Of a stretch of DNA of 64,000 nucleotides, positions 28,264 to 37,307 are shown in pieces. The position numbers were made by a program, and so were the translations under genes. Location: assembly GCF_963677075.1 (NCBI RefSeq), contig NZ_OY781873.1:1488001-1552000 (forward strand). The letters are read 5' to 3'. Below the pieces are notes generated by a model. It made no database searches. It was not told the origin of the DNA and worked only from the letters and a program-made list of their open reading frames with translations. The DNA comes from an uncultured Sphaerochaeta sp. Lineage in GTDB: Bacteria > Spirochaetota > Spirochaetia > Sphaerochaetales > Sphaerochaetaceae. Position 1 is the stretch's first letter. Each line of letters opens with the position of its first letter.

Positions 28264-29517
28264 CTAGAAGTACCAGCGAAGTGCAGCCCAGGCCATGGAG
28301 TTATCCTGGTAGACTCCGAAAGTACCCTCTTCATCACCAACAAATAACTCCACGCCGCCTTCAAGCAAGACTCCATCTCCAAAGTTATAGGAGAGGGATG
28401 GCCTTATCAGGGCATTGGCAGGTTCTAGTTCCACATAGGTGAAGAGTTTTGCAGTCAGGCGTTCATCAAGGAATGTATCCTGAACCCTGAAGGTGAGGGT
28501 GTGGGCAAACTCCTTGATGGGTCTCATCTGACTCACCAATGAATCATTATGGTCATGGGTGTAGGTAAGCAGATACTGACTCGACCACTGGGCTCCAAGC
28601 ATATTCCAATCCAGTCCCACTAACGTCTGTATCTGGTTATGGTACTCGATTGAGATGGGTGGATTACTTGTGGTATCAACGCTATTCAACGGTTTTTCGA
28701 GAGCTAGAGCAGCCTCTCCCCTGAGCACCACACTTCCCAGGGTTGTATTGAAGCTACCTCCAACAAATCCGTACCGCTCATAACCTTGAGATATTTCTCT
28801 TGAGGTCGGAGTAGGAGCAGTTACCCCTGTAACCAAGGGTTCATCGGTGAACACATATCCTACGTTTACCTTCCAGCTTATGGTATTTCCAAACCTACCC
28901 AACGAGAGGAATGCCTCACTATTTTCCAGGCTGGACTCTGGCATACTGGGATCATTGATCGTAGCAGTAACTGTTGGAGGAAACGGCATGGAAGGGGTCT
29001 GTGCCCACATTGAATCCTGGGAAGGAAGCGTGGATGGGATAAAATGCGTCACCCAGATTCCCTGCAGGGTGTAATCTCCTGCATAATAATCGATCTTGAT
29101 GGCCGGAACTGCCTTACGGATCTCCGTAAAGTCAGCAAGGATGAAGGACCTCATATCCCTCGGGCTAACCAGGTCGGTAATGAATGCTCCCTCAGCTTCA
29201 CCCCAGATGACCTTCTGCTTACCGACCCTGAGGTCTGCATCCTGCAGATAGAAATCGAAGTAGGCTTCCTGAAGATTTAATTCAACACCTTCGTTGGGTG
29301 TGCTGTACGCTACCGGGTGCAGGGTGAGTTTTCCCAGGTCCCCATAGTAGTCATACTTAAGGTCAGCTGTTATCTCATGCACTGGCATGTCAGCTTGGTC
29401 AAATCGAAGGGTGGCATAGTCTCTAACCATGCCGCTGAATACCCCGTCCCCGGCTACTGCCGGTGACAGGACTGCAATGAGTAAAATACTTGCTAGTATG
29501 ATGTTTTTCCGCTTCAT
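28264..29517 (-). CDS. DUF1302-like outer-membrane beta-barrel of the RND cluster
   Basis: This 417-residue protein has a signal peptide (cleavage near AVAGDG), many amphipathic strands and a C-terminal aromatic Phe (MAWAALRWYF). The early motif LRVGKQKVIWGEAEGAF followed by LVSPRD resembles the conserved core of DUF1302 barrels. It is the last gene of the minus-strand unit TetR, RND, LolA-like, barrel, with a 3-nt gap to the LolA-like gene. It most likely forms the outer-membrane end of the transport route. The barrel nature is well supported; the link to DUF1302 is by eye. Confidence 0.8.
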   Translation of the reverse strand: MKRKNIILASILLIAVLSPAVAGDGVFSGMVRDYATLRFDQADMPVHEITADLKYDYYGDLGKLTLHPVAYSTPNEGVELNLQEAYFDFYLQDADLRVGKQKVIWGEAEGAFITDLVSPRDMRSFILADFTEIRKAVPAIKIDYYAGDYTLQGIWVTHFIPSTLPSQDSMWAQTPSMPFPPTVTATINDPSMPESSLENSEAFLSLGRFGNTISWKVNVGYVFTDEPLVTGVTAPTPTSREISQGYERYGFVGGSFNTTLGSVVLRGEAALALEKPLNSVDTTSNPPISIEYHNQIQTLVGLDWNMLGAQWSSQYLLTYTHDHNDSLVSQMRPIKEFAHTLTFRVQDTFLDERLTAKLFTYVELEPANALIRPSLSYNFGDGVLLEGGVELFVGDEEGTFGVYQDNSMAWAALRWYF

Positions 29518-29520
29518 TAC

Positions 29521-30309
29521 TTATCTCCTTGGTCCAATTTTCATCTGTCGTTCACTAAAGAAGCTGTCATTAAAGTCCTGATTGAATTCAACCTCTTCCA
29601 TTTGAATCCTGGTGGAGGTGTTCTCCTCAAGGTTTCTCATCGTCATATCAGTGATGACATAGATGCCATCAATTGCTTTATATTCGTCGATAGTGAGTGT
29701 CTTTGCGAGCGTTCCATCGGGGAGATAGAACTCTTTTTTCAGGCCGAACCACTCTCCATCTACAACCCACGAGAGAGTTCTTGGATAGTCCTCATCACCT
29801 TTTGCTATACTCTCTACAACCAGGGTCGAAACCCCGTTCACCGTCTCTTTCCTCAAAACTGTGTGGCTGTCCAGTTCAGGATGTCGGCTTCCCATATCAT
29901 CGTAGGTAAAGTCAGAACCCATGAACGAGTCGTTCTTGCTGTCACTTGCGATACGCTTCACTCTCCTGAGCGCTGGCAGGTAGATGTACTGGTCATCACT
30001 TCTGCCATCCTCATAACTGAAGCTGAGGAAGCTGGTATTTCTTACATCACTGGGGGAGAGGAAGAACATAAGCTTGCTCTCAACCCCATTCTTATCCATT
30101 CGGTACTGGGCAATTGTTCGTTCCCTGACCGATCCTCTTGCATTGGTAATGGTCATGATCAGATTGGCACTCATGGTATCCCCGCTATCACGGTTATAGA
30201 CTTCCCACATTACCTCGCTGCCACTAGGGGTGGCTGCGCTCACGGTAAGTAAGGCGAACGTCAAGAGCAGTGCAAGCACACTGATTCGTTTGGTTGTACG
30301 TGTGTTCAT
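29521..30309 (-). CDS. LolA-like periplasmic lipid-carrier protein
   Basis: This 262-residue protein has a signal peptide (cleavage near VSAAT). It resembles the 'outer membrane lipoprotein-sorting protein' family (LolA-like fold, as in TP0789 of Treponema), with the phrases SFLSFSYEDGRSDDQYIYLPALRR and GSDFTYDDMG typical of that group. Such proteins have an open half-barrel that can hold a lipid. It lies between the RND transporter and the outer-membrane barrel, 18 nt and 3 nt from its neighbours, so it probably ferries a hydrophobic cargo across the periplasm. Confidence 0.85.
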   Translation of the reverse strand: MNTRTTKRISVLALLLTFALLTVSAATPSGSEVMWEVYNRDSGDTMSANLIMTITNARGSVRERTIAQYRMDKNGVESKLMFFLSPSDVRNTSFLSFSYEDGRSDDQYIYLPALRRVKRIASDSKNDSFMGSDFTYDDMGSRHPELDSHTVLRKETVNGVSTLVVESIAKGDEDYPRTLSWVVDGEWFGLKKEFYLPDGTLAKTLTIDEYKAIDGIYVITDMTMRNLEENTSTRIQMEEVEFNQDFNDSFFSERQMKIGPRR

Positions 30310-30327
30310 AAGTAACTCCTTCTATTG

Positions 30328-32613
30328 TTATCGTATGCGTTTTGGAAGAAACACATGTTTTTTCTCGAGGTAGTGCACAAGCACCACCAGTATGGTAAGC
30401 GTGCCCAAGGCACTGGTTGCCATGTTCAGGACGATGAGAGCACCAACCTGCCTGTTGGGAGGGAATACGCTGAACATCAGGATTGCAAAACCACCCATTA
30501 CGGCGATTGCATTGAAGATGATTGCCCTCCCTGTATGCCTCAGTGTCGATCTCGTGGCTTGTTCAAGTGAAGATCCCCCGAGGCGTTCATTTGTATAGTG
30601 CTCCAGGAAATGGATGGCATAGTCCACCCCAATACCGATGGCAATGCTGGTTATCAAGGCAGTTGCGCTGCTGAGCGGGATTCCAAGCAGTCCCATTACT
30701 CCAAAGTTCACGATAGCCGTGATGGCAATGGGAACGGTTCCCACGATGCCGATAGACAGATTCCTGAACAAGAGAGCCAGAAGAATGATGATAATTACAA
30801 AGCTTAGGGCCAAGCTGATAATCTGTCCTTCCAGCAAGAGTTCGCTGAATATGAAGGCCTTGTATCCACTGCCGGCATACGTCACTTCAATTTCATGTTC
30901 GGCGAAGACTGGGCGATAGGAATCGACCACAGCAAGGATATCCTTGAGAACAGCAGAGCTGTCACTCTTCAACTGAACAGTAATATTTGCACTGGTATAC
31001 TCGTAGTCGACGACCTTTTCCAAGGATTCGGGATCACCGGAGAATTCGTAGAGCAGGAGATACTGACTTACCAGTTCCTGGGAGTCCGGGATGCTGTAAC
31101 TTCCCTCCTCATGTTCCATCATTACTTGGTTCATCTGCTTGATGAAAGTTGCAAGGGAGAGGGTATTTCCTACAATTGGATCTTTCTCGATATCATCCTG
31201 CATGGAATCCATCGCCTGCAGTACCTCTGGGTGCTTGAACAGATCTGTCTCGTCCCCGCTTAGGATGATATTCAGGGTGGAGGTACCTCCAAACTTGCTG
31301 TTTACGAATTGGTCGGTCTTTGCGATCGTACTGTCTTCCTCAAAGTTTGCCAGGAAGCTTGTATCAATCCATACCATGCTTGTTCCCCAGATTCCGATGA
31401 TCAGCACTGCAAGGGAGATGAAAACAACCATCCTCGGACGACGTAGCAGGAGTGCTTGGAGCTTGTCCGACAGAGTCCCTTTTCCCTGTTGTATCTCAAG
31501 ATCAGCCTTCGCTCTCTTGTACTTGGGTTTGCCCAGAAGGTAGAGGGAAGCTGGGAAAAGCAACAAGGCAAGCAACATCTCAGAGAGGACACCGATGGCT
31601 GCAAACAACCCAAAATACCGGACAGGAAGTACCTGGCTGCTCATCAGGGCAACAAATCCGATAGCTGTGGTTATTGCGGTCATGATAATCGGCCTTACCA
31701 TCTGTTTCAGGGAATGGGTAGCCAGTTCTCCTTTGGAAAGGTCAGGGTAGGAGAGCATCAGGTGGTGAATGGTATTGTGCATATGAATACCATAGGCAAC
31801 CCCGATGGCGATCAACATGACAGGAATCATGGTATCAACGGCATAGATGGGTATGTTCAACAAGGTCATCAAACCAAAGGAGACCAGTGTCCCGAAAAGC
31901 ACAATGACCATATTCAGTACTGTATCGCGCAGTGAACGCAACAAGAGATAGAGCAGGATGATCATGGTGATGATGACCAAGGGGAACATGATCGCCATGT
32001 CCTTTGGTCCGAGCTCTGCTAGAGCCCCTTCAACCACTGGGCGTCCTGCAACCATGAGGTTCTCAGGTCCTTCCCACTGCCCAGCCCATATCTGCAGTGT
32101 CTCTGCCTCTATGTCACTGTTCAGTTCAGCAATGATCAGTGTAGCCGTCCCATCCTTACTGACATTCCTCCCATAGATCATGGGGTTGGCTTCTACCTCG
32201 GCCTGCATCTGTGAGATTGCCGACTCGCTCGTTTTCCCAGAGTAGAATGGTTCAACCTCAAGGAATCCATCATCACTCTTGATGTTGTCTGCAGTCGTGA
32301 GACTGGTTACGGATTCCACTGCATCGAACTCTTCCTGGAGTGATACCGTGATGGCATCAATCTTCTGGATGGTACCAGGGTTGTAGATGCCCTCAGGGTG
32401 TTCAACTACGATGAGTATTGCATCCTTGATCCCAAAAAGGCTCTCTGCCTCATCACTGGACACAAAGGCCGGGTGGGTCTTTGGCATATACTCATCAAGG
32501 TCTGTCTCCAGTACTGCATTGTTTGCAATCGAGATGACAAAGATAGCTGATAGAACCAATACCGCGATCAAGAGAAGAAATGGGCGTTTAGCAAATGATG
32601 TGAAAAATCGCAT
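30328..32613 (-). CDS. MMPL/RND-superfamily transporter
   Basis: This 761-residue inner-membrane protein has the RND two-fold layout: TM1, a large periplasmic domain, five TMs with a sterol-sensing-like bundle, then TM7, a second periplasmic domain and five TMs. The phrases GVAYGIHMHNTIHH in the first half and GIGVDYAIHFLEHY in the second are the matching functional helices of the MMPL branch (HpnN-like, lipid exporters). Drug-type RND pumps are longer, near 1000 residues. GGAGG lies 4 nt before the ATG, and the candidate TetR operator lies just upstream. The substrate is probably a lipid or other hydrophobic molecule. Confidence 0.9.
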   Translation of the reverse strand: MRFFTSFAKRPFLLLIAVLVLSAIFVISIANNAVLETDLDEYMPKTHPAFVSSDEAESLFGIKDAILIVVEHPEGIYNPGTIQKIDAITVSLQEEFDAVESVTSLTTADNIKSDDGFLEVEPFYSGKTSESAISQMQAEVEANPMIYGRNVSKDGTATLIIAELNSDIEAETLQIWAGQWEGPENLMVAGRPVVEGALAELGPKDMAIMFPLVIITMIILLYLLLRSLRDTVLNMVIVLFGTLVSFGLMTLLNIPIYAVDTMIPVMLIAIGVAYGIHMHNTIHHLMLSYPDLSKGELATHSLKQMVRPIIMTAITTAIGFVALMSSQVLPVRYFGLFAAIGVLSEMLLALLLFPASLYLLGKPKYKRAKADLEIQQGKGTLSDKLQALLLRRPRMVVFISLAVLIIGIWGTSMVWIDTSFLANFEEDSTIAKTDQFVNSKFGGTSTLNIILSGDETDLFKHPEVLQAMDSMQDDIEKDPIVGNTLSLATFIKQMNQVMMEHEEGSYSIPDSQELVSQYLLLYEFSGDPESLEKVVDYEYTSANITVQLKSDSSAVLKDILAVVDSYRPVFAEHEIEVTYAGSGYKAFIFSELLLEGQIISLALSFVIIIILLALLFRNLSIGIVGTVPIAITAIVNFGVMGLLGIPLSSATALITSIAIGIGVDYAIHFLEHYTNERLGGSSLEQATRSTLRHTGRAIIFNAIAVMGGFAILMFSVFPPNRQVGALIVLNMATSALGTLTILVVLVHYLEKKHVFLPKRIR

Positions 32614-32625
32614 ATATCCTCCGAT

Positions 32626-32645
32626 AGTTAACGTTTACTTACATA
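32626..32645. promoter_or_regulatory. Candidate TetR operator before the RND gene
   Basis: AGTTAACGTTTACTTACATA matches the copy at 33286-33305 in 17 of 20 positions. Its first 14 bases are palindromic but for two positions. It lies 13 bp upstream of the RND start. Confidence 0.6.
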
Positions 32646-32687
32646 TAATTAAAAAAATTGTCCTTTTTATGAGTTTGAACTGTAAAG

Positions 32688-33269
32688 CTATTGCAAAGAG
32701 AAGAGCGTACTTAGGCTAGCGGTGATAGGTCCTGCCTGTTCACTTAGTTTTGATGGTTCATCCTGCATATGCCAACGCGAGACATAGAGGCGGATGGTAC
32801 CGAAGGTGATCATTGCAAGCTCAACAGGGTTTATATCATTCCTGCACCGCTTCTCTGCAATGGCCTCTGCATAGAATGCAGAGAGTCTCTTCAGGTTTCC
32901 CTGTAGCAATGCATCCAATTGTGGCTTGAGTTGGATATCAACATTGAATGTCTCCTCAGCGAACAGCATAAGGGTAAATGCTGCATTATGTTCCAAAAGT
33001 GTGAACAAGTCATGTACAAACTTGGTGAGCGCTTCCCTGTAGGAATCTTTTGATGCGAGCAATGTAGCGAACTGTGGCGTAAGTAAGCTATCAAGATGTA
33101 CAAGGATTGCTTGCAATAACTCATGTTTGCTTGCAAAATGCCGGTATACAGCTGCTTCGCTGACACCGATGGCGGATGCCACATTCCGGATGGTCAGCTT
33201 CTGGATACCATCATTGGCTGTTACGCGGATTGCTGCTTCAACCAATTCAATTTGTCGTTTTGTCTGCAT
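32688..33269 (-). CDS. TetR-family regulator of the RND cluster
   Basis: This 193-residue repressor has an N-terminal HTH (TIRNVASAIGVSEAAVYRHF, followed by ASKHELL) and a helical ligand-binding domain. The start was set at ATG 33269, which has GGAGG 6 nt upstream; the TTG at 33281 would include that site in the coding region. It lies just upstream of the RND gene on the same strand, with the same 20-bp motif in front of both. It most likely represses itself and the RND-LolA-barrel genes, with the transported hydrophobic compound as a likely inducer. Confidence 0.88.
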   Translation of the reverse strand: MQTKRQIELVEAAIRVTANDGIQKLTIRNVASAIGVSEAAVYRHFASKHELLQAILVHLDSLLTPQFATLLASKDSYREALTKFVHDLFTLLEHNAAFTLMLFAEETFNVDIQLKPQLDALLQGNLKRLSAFYAEAIAEKRCRNDINPVELAMITFGTIRLYVSRWHMQDEPSKLSEQAGPITASLSTLFSLQ

Positions 33270-33285
33270 CGGTCCCTCCAAAGTA

Positions 33286-33305
33286 AGTTAACGATTACTA
33301 ACGTA
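33286..33305. promoter_or_regulatory. Candidate TetR operator before tetR
   Basis: AGTTAACGATTACTAACGTA is the second copy of the motif at 32626-32645. It lies 16 bp upstream of the tetR ATG, over the expected promoter, which fits autorepression. The divergent GH105 gene starts 117 bp further on and might also be affected. Confidence 0.6.
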
Positions 33306-33421
33306 TACAAAGTTCTCTCCTTTGGCAAGAGGATTGTAGGTTTTTTTTCAAGCTTTGTTTGCATTCACTTGCAACCTCACCATTTCAACACGATACTAAA
33401 GGCATGGAGGGATCAAGCCAT

Positions 33422-35479
33422 ATGAAACACGTGTCATCAATGGATGCAGCTAAAACTATCGTTGAACGGTATCTTGCTTCACATGAAGGTGGCCAATATA
33501 CTTGGCGACCGTTTGTGAAAAAAGGTATCTACCGAAGAGAAGATTACCGCTACCATGCAGACTTACAGAGTTTGCTTCCCTCAGCTCCGCTTGGTTCCTA
33601 CAGCTATATCTGGGGAGTGTACCCCAGCACAGGAGAGACTACGCTTCGCTTCGCACTCATACCCTATGGTCCGGTCAAAATATATGTGAATGGTGCCTTG
33701 GTGGGGGAGAGTGATATATTCAGTGAACGGTATCGAAGCAAACAGATATTCGAACTCCCAATGAAAAAAGGCCTCAATGATTTGGTCCTGCTCTGTGAAA
33801 ATACCAGTGGTGGGTTTGGCTGTGAGTTCGGTACGTGGGTTGGTAAACTGGATTATTATTTCCTTATGCCCTCCCTCTACAGTGAAATGGAAGGGTTGTG
33901 TTACTCAGTTGCCCAAGAAACGCATCTGGACAGTCTTACCTTGGAGTCCTTGCATTCTTTGGATTGGTATCCTGAACGTCCTGAATTACTTGGGGAATCG
34001 GTAGATCTTACCAGTATTTTTCCCGATGCAAAGGAAGGCCAATGTGCGGTATTGGCAACCTCCTTTACCTTGGAGGAGGACCTTTGGTGTACCTTCAGGA
34101 GCAATGCCCGGCTTTTTCTTGATGAGCTTCCTGTGGAGGGATCCCTGGAATTGAAAGCAGGTCGGCATACCCTCCTGCTCCATGCAAGGATTGAGAGTCC
34201 ACTCACCTTGGAGGTTCTTAATGCAAAGACCAATGATGTGATAGAGGTCTCAAATCCAGTCCTCCCTGGATCGTATCCCTATCGCTATCTGATAGCTGGT
34301 CCGTTTGATGCACTTCCTGATGTATACTCACTTCAATACACCAAGCCATTTTCTACAGCAAACGGAGATGATTTCTGGCACCTTGAAGGGGAAGATACCT
34401 ACCTACGGATGTATAATGACAATCCTCTGTTTGGGCATTGGAACTATCCTCTCGGAGTCACCCTCTATGGCCTGGTGGAAACAGAGCGGATGCTATCCTC
34501 CTCTGATCCTTCCCTGGCATACCGCATTGCACAGTATCTGGAGAACCATATACAAGCCAGTCTTGACTCCTACGCGTATGCAATGTGGGATAAGGATCAT
34601 CTTGGAGGCAGTACTGCTGTCCATCATCTTATGACAAGCCTGGACAGTCTTGATGACTGTGGGTCCTTTGCATCAACGGTCCTCGAAGTAGGCAAGGATC
34701 ATGAGCTTCATGGATTTGAGGAGATCATAGAGGTGGTTCGCACCTATATAAGCAAGATCCAGCCCCGCCTGAGCGATGGTACGTTCTTGCGCACCGGCCT
34801 TATGCATGAGTTCCATGAGAATACCATGTGGGTCGATGACCTGTATATGTCAGTCCCTTTCCTCATCCGCTACAGCCTCTATGCAAAGGATGACTCCTAC
34901 CTGGAAGACGCCATCAACCAATTCTTCGGGTTTGCTAAATATCTCTATATGGAAGATAAGGGATTGATGAGCCATGTCTATGATTTTGAACGCAATATTG
35001 CCACAGGCATTCCCTGGGGTCGGGGAAATGGATGGGCATTGTTCAGCCTCTCCGAACTGCTGATGGTGTTGCCTGAAAACCATCCAAAACGGAAGAAACT
35101 GCTCACGTTTTTCCAGTCGCTCAGCCAGGGGTTCATTCGTCATCAGGATGAGGAGGGAATGTTCCATCAGGTGTTGGACATGAAATCTTCCTACCAGGAA
35201 AGCTCCTGTACGGCGATGGCAGCCTGTGCCTTCTCAAGGGGGGTGCGCGGTGGGTGGTATGAGAACCCAGAACCGTACCGGGAAGGATGTTTGAAGGCCT
35301 GTGAGGGACTCAAGAAAATGGCCATCGATGGGGATGGCCATGTACATGGGGTATGCCGTGGTTCGGAGTTCTCCTGTTCGCGCCACTACTATGCCGAGCA
35401 GTTGCTCCCCCGCCTGGATGATACCCATGGAATAGGTATCATCCTCCTCGCTCTCTGTGAAGGGGAGAAACTTGCTTAA
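33422..35479 (+). CDS. GH105-like unsaturated glucuronyl/galacturonyl hydrolase with N-terminal extra domain
   Basis: This 685-residue cytoplasmic protein has no signal peptide. The C-terminal half (about 330-685) is the alpha/alpha barrel of GH88/GH105: WVDDLYMS with the catalytic Asp at 472 or 473, the GRGNGWALF motif and SSCTAMAACAFSRG. These enzymes remove unsaturated uronate from pectin or rhamnogalacturonan fragments by hydration. The N-terminal 300 residues look beta-rich and are unassigned; they make the protein almost twice the usual GH105 length. The start at ATG 33422 follows GGAGGG by 10 nt. Its stop shares the palindrome TTAA with the convergent ABC permease gene, whose importer probably brings in its substrate. 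Confidence 0.85.
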   Translation: MKHVSSMDAAKTIVERYLASHEGGQYTWRPFVKKGIYRREDYRYHADLQSLLPSAPLGSYSYIWGVYPSTGETTLRFALIPYGPVKIYVNGALVGESDIFSERYRSKQIFELPMKKGLNDLVLLCENTSGGFGCEFGTWVGKLDYYFLMPSLYSEMEGLCYSVAQETHLDSLTLESLHSLDWYPERPELLGESVDLTSIFPDAKEGQCAVLATSFTLEEDLWCTFRSNARLFLDELPVEGSLELKAGRHTLLLHARIESPLTLEVLNAKTNDVIEVSNPVLPGSYPYRYLIAGPFDALPDVYSLQYTKPFSTANGDDFWHLEGEDTYLRMYNDNPLFGHWNYPLGVTLYGLVETERMLSSSDPSLAYRIAQYLENHIQASLDSYAYAMWDKDHLGGSTAVHHLMTSLDSLDDCGSFASTVLEVGKDHELHGFEEIIEVVRTYISKIQPRLSDGTFLRTGLMHEFHENTMWVDDLYMSVPFLIRYSLYAKDDSYLEDAINQFFGFAKYLYMEDKGLMSHVYDFERNIATGIPWGRGNGWALFSLSELLMVLPENHPKRKKLLTFFQSLSQGFIRHQDEEGMFHQVLDMKSSYQESSCTAMAACAFSRGVRGGWYENPEPYREGCLKACEGLKKMAIDGDGHVHGVCRGSEFSCSRHYYAEQLLPRLDDTHGIGIILLALCEGEKLA

Positions 35480-36324
35480 CCCTTCAAGCCGGTTGTAGCC
35501 AATCCCTGTACGATATACTTCTGGAAAATCAGGAAGATGATCAGGACAGGGAGGAGGCTGAGGGTTCCCATGGCAAAGATGGCTGACCAGTCAGTAGATG
35601 TCTGCGGGTCGCTGAACATCCTGAGTGCCAAAGAAACGGTGAAGAGCCTTGGCTTGTTCAAGAAGAGCAGTGGTCCAAGGAAGTCATCCCATCTCCAGTA
35701 GAAGCTGAAGATCGTACTGGTGATTACCGCAGGCTTGATCAGGGGGAACAGAATCCTTGAGTAGATCATGAAACGATTGCACCCATCTATCTTTGCCGAG
35801 TCATCAAGCTCATAGGGAATTTGCCGGATGAACTGCACCATGAGGAAGATGAAGAAGGGGAGTCCTGCAAATTGGGGAATGATCAGGGGTTTGAACGAGT
35901 TGATCCAACCAATCTTGTGAAAAATGATGAACTGGGGAACCATGACCACCTGGTAGGGAATCATCATGGTCAGGAACATGCAGGCATACCAGAATGACCT
36001 GCCCCTGAACGGTACCCTGGCAAAGCCATAGGCAACCAAACTGGAAGCGATCACCGCTCCAAAGGTGGAGAGAATCGTATAGTAGAAAGAGTTTTTGAAG
36101 AAAGTCGTGAAGGTAATCGTATTGTTGAACCTCCACCCCCTGATATAGTGCTCCAAGCTCAGGGATTCTGGCATCAGGGAACTGGAACCAAAGATTTCAG
36201 CATTGGTCTTGAATGAGTTGGAAATCATCCAGAGAATCGGATAGAGCATCAGGAATCCAAGGAGGATGACAATGATGTGGAAAACTGTCTGGCCGAGAAG
36301 ATATTTTGTTTTTCGGTTCAACAT
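35476..36324 (-). CDS. Sugar ABC transporter permease (MalG type)
   Basis: This 282-residue inner-membrane subunit has six TMs. The coupling loop holds EAA-like residues (YELDDSAKIDGCNRF) and the chain ends VQGLATTGLKG, as MalG-type permeases do. The start was set at ATG 36324, right after the stop of the partner permease, with GGAGG upstream inside that gene. It works with the MalF-type subunit and binding protein upstream. No ATPase gene is present in this operon. Confidence 0.95.
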   Translation of the reverse strand: MLNRKTKYLLGQTVFHIIVILLGFLMLYPILWMISNSFKTNAEIFGSSSLMPESLSLEHYIRGWRFNNTITFTTFFKNSFYYTILSTFGAVIASSLVAYGFARVPFRGRSFWYACMFLTMMIPYQVVMVPQFIIFHKIGWINSFKPLIIPQFAGLPFFIFLMVQFIRQIPYELDDSAKIDGCNRFMIYSRILFPLIKPAVITSTIFSFYWRWDDFLGPLLFLNKPRLFTVSLALRMFSDPQTSTDWSAIFAMGTLSLLPVLIIFLIFQKYIVQGLATTGLKG

Positions 36325-36325
36325 C

Positions 36326-37240
36326 TTATTTACCCTCCTTTGATTCATAGAAGACCCAATTGTTTGACGTCTTGAATACAATGCCTGTCATGACACCGAT
36401 TATCAGCACAAGGACCCAGGCGAGAGCACTTCCATAGCCCATATCGTAGTACTTGAATGCCCTTTGGTAGAGATAGAGTGCATACACCAAGGTAGAATTG
36501 AGGGGGTCTCCTGATCCTCCTGATACCACAAAGGCTTGGGTAAAGACCGTGAATCCATTGATCAACTGCATGACAAGGTTGAAGAAGATGACCGGGGTAA
36601 TCTGGGGAACGGTAATATGAGTGAATTTCTTGAGGGGGTTTGCCCCATCGATGGAAGCAGCTTCATAGAGTTCCTTGGGAATCTGTCTGAGTCCAGCAAG
36701 GAAGATCAGCATGGAGGAGCCAAACTGCCACGCAGCAAGCAATATCAAAGTCCAGATTGCTGTTGAGGGGTCTCCTATCCAGGATATGTCAGTGATGATC
36801 CCGATTTTTGCCAATGCAGCATTGAGTGCTCCATCAGCCATGAAGAGTCTTCTCCACATGACCGCGATGGCAATTGAACCACCAACCAGGGAAGGTACGT
36901 AGTATATTGCCTGGTACACCCTGATTGCACGGGTGCCACGGTTGAACAGCATGGCAACAAAAAATGCAAAGAGCAGGCGTAGCGGTACCGAAACGAATGC
37001 ATAGAAGAAGGTAACCTTCAGAGACTGCCAGAAGAGTTCATCACCGAGCATCCTCCTGAAATTTTCCAGCCCATTGAACATCGGCTCACCGAGTATGTCA
37101 TATTCGGTGAAGGAGTAGTAGAGGGAGAAAAGGATCGGGATAATGGAAAAGGCTATGAACCCCAGCAGCCATGGGCTGATAAAGGCATAGCCGGATAGAT
37201 CGTCTAAAAACGCTCGCCTGCGAGATGTGAGTTGCTTCAT
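36326..37240 (-). CDS. Sugar ABC transporter permease (MalF type)
   Basis: This 304-residue inner-membrane subunit has six TMs, starting ISPWLLGFIAFSIIPILFS. The EAA loop reads KELYEAASIDGANPLKKF, intact for binding an ATPase. AAGGAG lies 5 nt before the ATG. It follows the binding-protein gene after a 67-nt gap that holds a strong hairpin. Together with the MalG-type partner it forms the membrane channel of an oligosaccharide importer, probably for uronate-containing sugars given the GH105 gene next to it. Confidence 0.95.
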   Translation of the reverse strand: MKQLTSRRRAFLDDLSGYAFISPWLLGFIAFSIIPILFSLYYSFTEYDILGEPMFNGLENFRRMLGDELFWQSLKVTFFYAFVSVPLRLLFAFFVAMLFNRGTRAIRVYQAIYYVPSLVGGSIAIAVMWRRLFMADGALNAALAKIGIITDISWIGDPSTAIWTLILLAAWQFGSSMLIFLAGLRQIPKELYEAASIDGANPLKKFTHITVPQITPVIFFNLVMQLINGFTVFTQAFVVSGGSGDPLNSTLVYALYLYQRAFKYYDMGYGSALAWVLVLIIGVMTGIVFKTSNNWVFYESKEGK

Positions 37241-37262
37241 GGATGCTCCTTCCGGCTATGGA

Positions 37263-37288
37263 GGAAGACCCGCAGGAGCAGGTCTTCC
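37263..37288 (-). repeat. Intergenic hairpin between binding-protein and permease genes
   Basis: GGAAGACC (37263-37270) pairs perfectly with GGTCTTCC (37281-37288). No T tract follows on the minus strand, so it is more likely a message-stabilising or partial-stop hairpin. Such hairpins commonly keep the binding protein in excess over the permeases. Confidence 0.6.
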
Positions 37289-37307
37289 CCATAGTGTACC
37301 GTTGTGC

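Noticed and set aside
33322..33338. TTGGCAAGAGGATTGTA before the GH105 gene as a sigma54 promoter.
   Set aside because: Spacing is right but the -12 GC is GT and the -24 element ends in A, so it is too weak to list.
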